DNA from: Solirubrobacterales bacterium
GTDB lineage: Bacteria > Actinomycetota > Thermoleophilia > Solirubrobacterales > Solirubrobacteraceae
DNA length: 20,164 nt
Assembly: GCA_003134675.1 (NCBI GenBank)
Contig: PLBZ01000060.1
Location: 7,280-27,443, forward strand
Direction of reading: 5' to 3'
Shown here: piece by piece, positions 15,422 through 20,164 of the stretch
How the letters are laid out: every line of letters begins with the position of its first letter
Position numbering within the stretch: position 1 is the stretch's first letter
Program-made: the position numbers and the translations under genes
Notes under the pieces: model-generated
Seen by the model: only the letters and a program-made list of their open reading frames with translations
Database searches by the model: none
What the model was told of the DNA's origin: nothing

Positions 15422-15443
15422 ACCTGGTGGGCCACTTACAGGT
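15422..15443. terminator. possible bidirectional hairpin between convergent rpe and flippase genes
   Basis: ACCTG (15422-15426) and CAGGT (15439-15443) are perfect complements around a 12-nt loop and lie across the junction of two convergent genes. The structure would fold in both transcripts. The right arm lies inside the last codons of the flippase gene. The stem is short and no T-run follows on either strand, so this is only a candidate. Confidence 0.3.
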
Positions 15444-16827
15444 TAGGACTGGGTTGCTCAGGTCGGGCGCCCTGTCGATATAGCGCGCTCAGCATGAGCG
15501 CGAGCAGCGCAGTGGCGCCGGCATAGCCGATCTCCGTGCGCAGCAGCTGATCGCCGACTGCCGGGGTCACCATCCAGATAAGGAAGGCAACGGCTGCCAA
15601 CAGCCAGCACGCGGCGGCCGCACTGGCGCGGTTGCGGGCAAGCGCGGCCTGGTTCAGCGCCCCGGACGCGAGATGCAGTCCCATGCCTATGCCGATCAGC
15701 GCCAGGCCGAATCGATCGTAGGAGTAGTGCTGTCCGAAAAGATGGCGCATCGTGAACGGTCCAATGATGAGAAGGCCAAACGCGACCGCCGCCGCAAAAG
15801 CGGCAATCGCCAGCACTGTGATCCGAATCGCGCGGCCAAATGCCGCGCGACCCTGTGTCGCCTCCAAGCCGGCGAGGTGCGGTAGCAGCGAGGTCTGGAT
15901 TGCCTGAAAGAGCTGCAAAGGCGCGCGCGCGATCAGCAGCACGTTGAAGACGATGCCAGCGAGCGCACGATTGCTCGACGTCGCGTCCACCGTCAGCACC
16001 GCGGCGTTGAGCAAAGTCTGCTCGGACAGCATGATCCCCGAGACCCAGAACGCGAAACCTGTGCCCCGTCGCAGCGACAGGTCATCGTCGTGGGCAGCCG
16101 TCTCCTGCACGCCCATGGTCGCGAACCCGCCCACCCCCGCCAGCGCAGCGTCGGCCTCATCGGCGGTGATCGGCGCGTCGATCCTGGCAACGTGGGGCTC
16201 TGCACCCCGCCGCGCAAACGCGGCAGGGATTACAACCAGCGACACGAACGGCGCGGCGGCGATGCCAAGTGCGACAGCGGTCTGCCCGCTGGAGATCCCC
16301 AGGGCGACCGCGATCGCGAAGCTGATACGCGAAACCGACTCCATCAGCACCAGCCCGCCGTACAGCGCGAAGTACTCGTGCCCGGCCAGCCAGCCACGGG
16401 CGAAGTAGCTGGCGCCATACGCCAGCGTGCCCACGACCAGCACGTCATACAAAGCGCTGTAGTGATCAAAGACGTTCCTCACCAGCTCGTCGTGCAACGC
16501 GAGGGTGATTGCGAGGAAGATGAGCGCGCAACTGAGCTGGATCGTGATCGGCACGCGCAGCGGATGCTCGGAGTGCCCGCGTGCGCGACGGTCGGCGATC
16601 GTGCGTGAGAGCAGCTGTTCGATCGGCCGATAGATCACCGAGATGATCACGAACATCACCGACCACAAAAGGTCGATCCGCTTGGTCGGGACTTCTCCAA
16701 GCACGTGGCTGGCGATCGAGAAGTACGCGAATGTCAGCAGGCCTGTCGAGGCGATCCCAATCGAGAGGATCCGCGCGCCGCTGCCGTAGGAGCGGGTCTT
16801 TGAACCGGTGGAGTTAGAGGCGGACAA
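15436..16827 (-). CDS. polytopic membrane protein, Wzx/MOP-type polysaccharide flippase
   Basis: 463 residues with about a dozen hydrophobic segments (for example 20-42, 53-66, 93-110, 126-146, 346-368, 377-395 and 436-455). The order of helices and loops resembles oligosaccharide flippases of the MOP/MATE exporter superfamily, which move lipid-linked glycans across the membrane. A charged cytoplasmic-type loop with HDDDLSLRRG lies near the middle. The start is TTG at 16827, within the last 14 nt of the methyltransferase gene; no in-frame ATG or GTG exists close upstream. Overlap with a methyltransferase and a GT2 gene supports surface-glycan export. A generic MATE-like transporter is the main alternative. 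The substrate is unknown. Confidence 0.75.
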   Translation of the reverse strand: MSASNSTGSKTRSYGSGARILSIGIASTGLLTFAYFSIASHVLGEVPTKRIDLLWSVMFVIISVIYRPIEQLLSRTIADRRARGHSEHPLRVPITIQLSCALIFLAITLALHDELVRNVFDHYSALYDVLVVGTLAYGASYFARGWLAGHEYFALYGGLVLMESVSRISFAIAVALGISSGQTAVALGIAAAPFVSLVVIPAAFARRGAEPHVARIDAPITADEADAALAGVGGFATMGVQETAAHDDDLSLRRGTGFAFWVSGIMLSEQTLLNAAVLTVDATSSNRALAGIVFNVLLIARAPLQLFQAIQTSLLPHLAGLEATQGRAAFGRAIRITVLAIAAFAAAVAFGLLIIGPFTMRHLFGQHYSYDRFGLALIGIGMGLHLASGALNQAALARNRASAAAACWLLAAVAFLIWMVTPAVGDQLLRTEIGYAGATALLALMLSALYRQGARPEQPSPNL

Positions 16828-17440
16828 GCAGCATGGTCCACGGGAAAGGCGAACGCACCTCGACTACCTTGCCATGACGGGAGAGCAGTCCAATGAACGA
16901 TCGTCTGGACCAGTGGTTGAGGTGGCCCGGAGTGTTGCCGAGCTCAGACCAGTAGGCGCCGCGCGCCATGTTCAGCATCCGCCACAGCGGCTCTCTCGGC
17001 ACCGACACGAGCAGGTGGCGCTCCGCGCAGCGCGCCATCTCACTCACCGTGTGCTCGGGGTCTGGCACGTGCTCGAGTACCTCGATCGCGGTGGCCAGGT
17101 CGAACTCACAATCCGCGAACGGCAGATTCTCGGCCTGCATCGTGCGGTACTCGAGGTTCGGCGCCTGGTGCTCGTCCCAGCCGGCCTGGATCGACTCCTC
17201 CTCCAGATCGATCCCGACGACGCGCTTAGCGCTCAGTCGCTCGGCCCACTGATGCACGAGCACTCCCTCGCCGCAGCCGACATCGAGCAGCGATTGGGGA
17301 TCGGCTTGCGCGAGGAGCTCGTCCAGCGTTGCCTGGAAGTTCGCCATCATCCGTCGCACAAACGGATTGCTCGAGCCGTACTTGTCGTAGGTGTTGCCGG
17401 TGACGATCCCCTCGTGGGAGACGGTGACGCCGCCGCTCAC
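16814..17440 (-). CDS. class I SAM-dependent methyltransferase
   Basis: 208-residue methyltransferase of the Methyltransf_11/23/25 type. SAM-binding motif I is LLDVGCGEG (51-59), the acidic end of beta-2 is GIDLEEESI (76-84), motif II/III is MQAENLPFADCEFD (101-114), and ATAIEVLEHVPDP (116-128) closes the core. The start is GTG at 17440, forming a GTGA overlap with the GT2 stop (17437-17440). The stop lies inside the flippase gene. There is no signal or membrane segment, so it is probably cytosolic. Position in a glycosyltransferase/flippase cluster suggests methylation of a sugar, lipid carrier or glycan, but motif content does not identify the substrate. Confidence 0.85.
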   Translation of the reverse strand: MSGGVTVSHEGIVTGNTYDKYGSSNPFVRRMMANFQATLDELLAQADPQSLLDVGCGEGVLVHQWAERLSAKRVVGIDLEEESIQAGWDEHQAPNLEYRTMQAENLPFADCEFDLATAIEVLEHVPDPEHTVSEMARCAERHLLVSVPREPLWRMLNMARGAYWSELGNTPGHLNHWSRRSFIGLLSRHGKVVEVRSPFPWTMLLVRL

Positions 17441-18552
17441 AGGCGCACCGCCTCGTGCTCCTCGGTTCCTTCCCTCACCTTGGTTGGCTCTCTCTTCTCG
17501 TTCTCTGCTGAGCTTCTCTTGTCAACTGGGCTTCTCTTGTCGTTTTTGTCCTGCGCATGTGGTCCATCGGCCTCGGTCGCCCCGGCACGTTCGTAGTGCG
17601 ACGGCGCCACGTGCAGCTCCAGCTCGATCCGCCGCACGCGCTCGAAGGTCTTCTGGGTCATCACGCGCTGGGCGGCGAGCAGGTCGCCGATCACGCCGAG
17701 TGCCCAGAGCACGACCGCCGCGATGAACAGCACCGCGCCGAGGATCAGCGACTGCACGTGTCCCTTGCCGTTACCTTCCACGTAGGAGACCGCGAAGCGG
17801 ATCCACACGCCAACCGCGCCCAGGCCGATCAGCAGAGCCAGGCTCCAGAAGACCCGTAGCGGCTCGTATTGGGCGTAGATGCGGAAGATCGAGATCGCGT
17901 TGCGGCGGACGTAGGCGCCCATCGAGGGGAACAGGCGCGACTCGCGCGTCTTCGGATTGGTGCGGACCGGGACGTGATCGATCGCGACGAGGAGCTTGCC
18001 GGCCTGGATGATCGTCTCCAGCGTGTAGGTGAACTTCGACACCACCAGCATGCCGATCGCCGCCTCGCGGTTGTAGGCGCGAAAGCCGGAGGTCGTGTCG
18101 GGCACCGAGGTCGAAGACGCCTGGCGCACAATCCACGACCCGAGGCGTTGCAGCGTCTTCTTCAGCGGGGAGAAGTGCTCGATGTTCGTCACCTCGCGAT
18201 CGCCGACCACCATGTCGGCCCGCCCCTCCAGGATCGGGCGGACAAGTCTCGCGACATCGGGACCGTAGTACTGGTTATCGGCGTCGGTGTTGACGATCAC
18301 ATCGGCACCGAGCTTCAGCGCCGTATCGATGCCGGCCTGAAAGCCGGTGGCCAGACCCTTGTTGTTCGTCAGGCGTACCAGATGCTCGACGCCGTGCGTG
18401 CGTGCGACCGCGATCGTCTCGTCGGTTGAGCCGTCGTCGATCACCAGCCGCTCGACAACATCGAAGCCCTCGACCTCGCGAGGCAGCTCGGCGAGCGTCC
18501 GCGGGAGCTGATCGGCCTCGTTGAAGCATGGGATCTGGATGATGAGCTTCAT
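17437..18552 (-). CDS. GT2 glycosyltransferase, polyprenyl-phosphate sugar synthase-like, with two C-terminal helices
   Basis: 371 residues. The GT-A domain starts at residue 1 with IIQIPCFNEADQLP and LVIDDGSTDET, and has the metal-binding DxD motif Asp90-Ala-Asp92 (VNTDADNQY) followed by TTSGFRAYN (153-161). Two membrane helices follow (about 233-254 and 267-293). The layout is that of DPM1/GtrB-type enzymes, which load a sugar from a nucleotide donor onto polyprenyl phosphate for extracytoplasmic GT-C transferases. A tail of about 50 residues (320-371) is highly charged, low complexity and contains a hexapeptide repeat. The ATG at 18552 gives the exact family start. It heads the minus-strand trio GT2-methyltransferase-flippase and diverges from a GT-C-like gene that could use its product. 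Confidence 0.88.
   Translation of the reverse strand: MKLIIQIPCFNEADQLPRTLAELPREVEGFDVVERLVIDDGSTDETIAVARTHGVEHLVRLTNNKGLATGFQAGIDTALKLGADVIVNTDADNQYYGPDVARLVRPILEGRADMVVGDREVTNIEHFSPLKKTLQRLGSWIVRQASSTSVPDTTSGFRAYNREAAIGMLVVSKFTYTLETIIQAGKLLVAIDHVPVRTNPKTRESRLFPSMGAYVRRNAISIFRIYAQYEPLRVFWSLALLIGLGAVGVWIRFAVSYVEGNGKGHVQSLILGAVLFIAAVVLWALGVIGDLLAAQRVMTQKTFERVRRIELELHVAPSHYERAGATEADGPHAQDKNDKRSPVDKRSSAENEKREPTKVREGTEEHEAVRL
17512..17541. repeat. 18-bp-period tandem repeat in GT2 tail
   Basis: GCTTCTCTTGTC at 17512-17523 recurs at 17530-17541, with a period of 18 bp. On the coding (minus) strand it encodes DKRSPV followed by DKRSSA (residues 338-349). The surrounding tail DNA (about 17455-17550) is pyrimidine-rich on the plus strand and visibly less GC-rich than the rest of the gene. 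Confidence 0.8.
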
Positions 18553-18643
18553 TTGGACGAAAGCCTGGTCATGACGGCGGGGGGTGGTCAGGAGGGGAAC
18601 CTGTCCCCCTCCTGCTCAAGCTTGGGATCTGGATGATGAGCTT
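18529..18643. repeat. 21-bp direct repeat: GT2 start region copied into intergenic DNA
   Basis: Positions 18529-18549, the first codons of the GT2 gene, are repeated base for base at 18623-18643, 94 bp away, in the same orientation. The shared core includes GGGATCTGGATGATGAGCTT. The similarity continues weakly: 6 of 9 bases beyond one end, and GAT in place of the CAT start codon at the other. Read on the minus strand, the second copy would give IKLIIQIPSLSR against MKLIIQIPCFNE of the gene, so it looks like a decayed 5' end of the same or a related GT2 gene. Confidence 0.8.
18589..18614. repeat. perfect 9-bp palindrome in divergent intergenic region
   Basis: CAGGAGGGG (18589-18597) and CCCCTCCTG (18606-18614) are perfect complements around an 8-nt loop, AACCTGTC. 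The stem is very GC-rich. It lies between the two divergent glycosyltransferase genes and inside the interval bounded by the 21-bp direct repeat. It could be a REP-like dispersed palindrome or a transcription barrier. A single copy cannot decide. Confidence 0.65.
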
Positions 18644-18656
18644 GATGGGTGGAGGA

Positions 18657-18662
18657 TAGGCT
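18657..18662 (+). promoter_or_regulatory. candidate -10 box for leaderless GT-C transcript
   Basis: TAGGCT lies 9 nt before the ATG at 18672. GGAGG at 18651-18655 is too far away (16 nt) to be a normal ribosome binding site, so leaderless initiation is the better reading. No clear -35 was found. Confidence 0.35.
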
Positions 18663-18671
18663 CTGCGCGCA

Positions 18672-20164
18672 ATGGGAGGCGCGACGCTCACCCGGCTACG
18701 ACTGAGCTCGCTGCTGCCGGCTCGGCTGCGTGACGTCCGGGCTTACACGTGGGCGAAGATCGCCTTCGCGGCGCTGTGCGGGGGCGCGCTGGTCGGTTAT
18801 TTCGTATTTCCCACATACCCGACGTATGACTCCTTCTACGCGTTGCTGTGGGGTCGCGATCTGTTGCACCTGCACCTGCCGGACTTCCGGGTGTACCGCG
18901 GTCCCACCGAGCACCCGCTGGCGATCGCCTTCGGGATGCTGTGCTCGCTGTTCGGTCAGGGCGGCGCGCGTCTGATGGTGCTCGGGTCGATCGTCTCATT
19001 CGTCGCGCTCGTGGCCGGCGTGTACCGGCTCGGGCGGCTGTGCTTCGGTCCGGTCGTCGGGATGCTGGCCGGACTTCTGCTGATGAGTCGATTCTTCGAC
19101 GAGAACCTCGCCGCGCAGGGCTATCTGGACATCTCATACGTCGCCCTGCTTGTGTGGGCGGTGGTGCTCGAGGTCGAAAAGCCCCGGCGCGGACGGACGG
19201 TCTTCCTGATCCTCATGGCCGCCGGGCTGTTGCGTCCCGACGCGTGGGTCCTCAGCGGCGTCTACTGGCTGTGGTGTGTCGGAATTCCCACCCACCCCAG
19301 TCCCACCCACCCGGCGGGCACCACAAACCGAACGCGCCTGGAGTACCTCGGCCTGGCGACGATCGCACCGCTGGTGTGGGTCGGCGCTGACGCCGTGGTC
19401 ACCGGAAACCCGCTGTACTCCCTGCACTCGACCGCTGGTCTGGCTCAGGAACTCGGACGCACGCAGGGGATCTCCAGCACGATCACCTCGGTATGGACAT
19501 ACGCGGTGCGGATCGACAAGCTGCCTGTGGTGTTCGGTGGCCTGATCGGCGTGCCGCTCGCCGTATGGCTCGCGCCGCGGCGCGTGGTGATCCCGCTCGC
19601 GGTGCTCGTTTTGTTGGTGGGAGTGTTTGTGGCGGAGGGCGCCGTCGGCGCGTCGGTGATCGACCGCTACCTGATCGGCGCCGCATCGGTGCTGCTGGTC
19701 TTCTGTGCGGTGACGATCGGAGGTTGGGCGATGCTGGAACGCGGATCGAGGCTGCGCCGCATATGGATGGTCGCCGCCGCGGCGCTGGTCGCCTACGGCG
19801 GGGTGTCCGCCGCAACCACGCTGAGCCTCTCCAGCCTGCGCACGACGTTGGCCTACCACGAGGACTTCCACAAGGGGCTATCGGTTGCGCTGGCGGACCC
19901 AAGGGTGAAGGCCGAGTTGAAGCGCTGTCCGCTGATCTCGCTGCCGAACAACAAGCTGATCCCCGATGCCCGCTGGATCCTTGACACCGTTGGACAGCAC
20001 GACATCGTCGCCCGCAGCCAGGCGCGCGCCGACGTCGCAAAGGGCTCGCACGCGCTGGAGCACCGCATTCGCCGTGGCAGCGTCGCGGTCTACCCGCTGG
20101 GCAGCGCGGTGTTCTTCGAGGCGATCGTCGACGTTGGCGATGACCCACGCGACCAGATCCCGCT
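18672..20164 (+). CDS. GT-C-like polytopic membrane protein (putative glycosyltransferase), 3' end outside window
   Basis: An open frame of 497 codons from the ATG at 18672 runs off the right edge without a stop. The protein has a short cationic N-terminus and many hydrophobic segments (about 27-46, 100-117, 125-138, 153-167, 176-201, 227-241, 286-300, 305-322, 333-353 and 364-381). A soluble, probably extracytoplasmic part begins near 390. An acidic first loop, TYDSFYALLWGRDLL (51-65), and the TEHPLAIAF and LLRPDAW segments resemble GT-C transferases that use polyprenyl-phosphate sugars. The divergent GT2 neighbour is of the type that makes such donors. A proline-rich PTHPSPTHP loop lies at 206-214. 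The exact family is not recognised. No alternative start fits the first hydrophobic segment better. Confidence 0.72.
   Translation, partial: MGGATLTRLRLSSLLPARLRDVRAYTWAKIAFAALCGGALVGYFVFPTYPTYDSFYALLWGRDLLHLHLPDFRVYRGPTEHPLAIAFGMLCSLFGQGGARLMVLGSIVSFVALVAGVYRLGRLCFGPVVGMLAGLLLMSRFFDENLAAQGYLDISYVALLVWAVVLEVEKPRRGRTVFLILMAAGLLRPDAWVLSGVYWLWCVGIPTHPSPTHPAGTTNRTRLEYLGLATIAPLVWVGADAVVTGNPLYSLHSTAGLAQELGRTQGISSTITSVWTYAVRIDKLPVVFGGLIGVPLAVWLAPRRVVIPLAVLVLLVGVFVAEGAVGASVIDRYLIGAASVLLVFCAVTIGGWAMLERGSRLRRIWMVAAAALVAYGGVSAATTLSLSSLRTTLAYHEDFHKGLSVALADPRVKAELKRCPLISLPNNKLIPDARWILDTVGQHDIVARSQARADVAKGSHALEHRIRRGSVAVYPLGSAVFFEAIVDVGDDPRDQIP
19286..19312 (+). repeat. 15-bp-period repeat encoding a Pro/His loop
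   Basis: TCCCACCCACCC at 19286-19297 recurs at 19301-19312. It encodes PTHPSPTHP between two membrane segments of the GT-C-like protein, a low-complexity loop that probably varies between strains. Confidence 0.7.

Noticed and set aside
18579..18597. G-rich stretch as a G-quadruplex
   Set aside because: Only two tracts have three or more consecutive Gs; the rest are GG pairs, so the case is weak next to the clear palindrome.

Overview
This is a high-GC (well over 60% by eye), densely coding bacterial window. Gene order and protein style fit an actinomycete, most likely a deep-branching one such as Thermoleophilia (inference; no rRNA or other marker is present). Seventeen protein genes plus one short leader-peptide ORF are supported. 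No tRNA, rRNA, CRISPR array, insertion sequence or prophage was seen. The longest stretch without a conventional gene (2617-2865) is under 300 bp and holds the leader peptide and RNA hairpins.

Left end: a truncated rlmN (minus strand) diverges from rluB, with only 20 bp between the two ATGs. Positions 426-6306 then run rluB-aroH-hisC-[leader/attenuator]-aroF-tyrA-aroA. Together these carry the first committed shikimate step (DAHP synthase), EPSP synthase, chorismate mutase, a HisC-family aminotransferase and prephenate dehydrogenase. This is a compact tyrosine-oriented aromatic cluster, placed between rluB and cmk-der, which are usually closer together.

Middle: cmk, der, metK, priA, def, fmt, rsmB, a small four-CxxC zinc-ribbon gene and rpe. 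This is a housekeeping block for nucleotide phosphorylation, ribosome assembly, SAM synthesis, replication restart, N-terminal formyl-methionine processing, rRNA methylation and the pentose phosphate pathway. Overlaps (ATGA at tyrA/aroA, der/metK and ribbon/rpe; 10-11 nt at aroA/cmk and fmt/rsmB) indicate co-transcription and translational coupling.

Right end: a convergent minus-strand trio (GT2 glycosyltransferase, SAM methyltransferase, Wzx/MOP-type flippase; all overlapping) and a divergent, truncated polytopic GT-C-like membrane protein. They look like part of a surface-glycan locus. The 119-bp divergent intergenic region holds a perfect 9-bp palindrome and a 21-bp copy of the start of the GT2 gene.

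Most interesting items: (1) an undeclared 25-residue Trp/Tyr/Phe-containing leader peptide before aroF, with mutually exclusive hairpins, which looks like a ribosome-mediated attenuator; (2) a recurring TANNNT box 6-9 nt before start codons (rluB, der, priA, def, GT-C), the mark of leaderless transcription, twice built from the upstream gene's stop codon; (3) the repeat/palindrome structure between the two glycosyltransferase genes.
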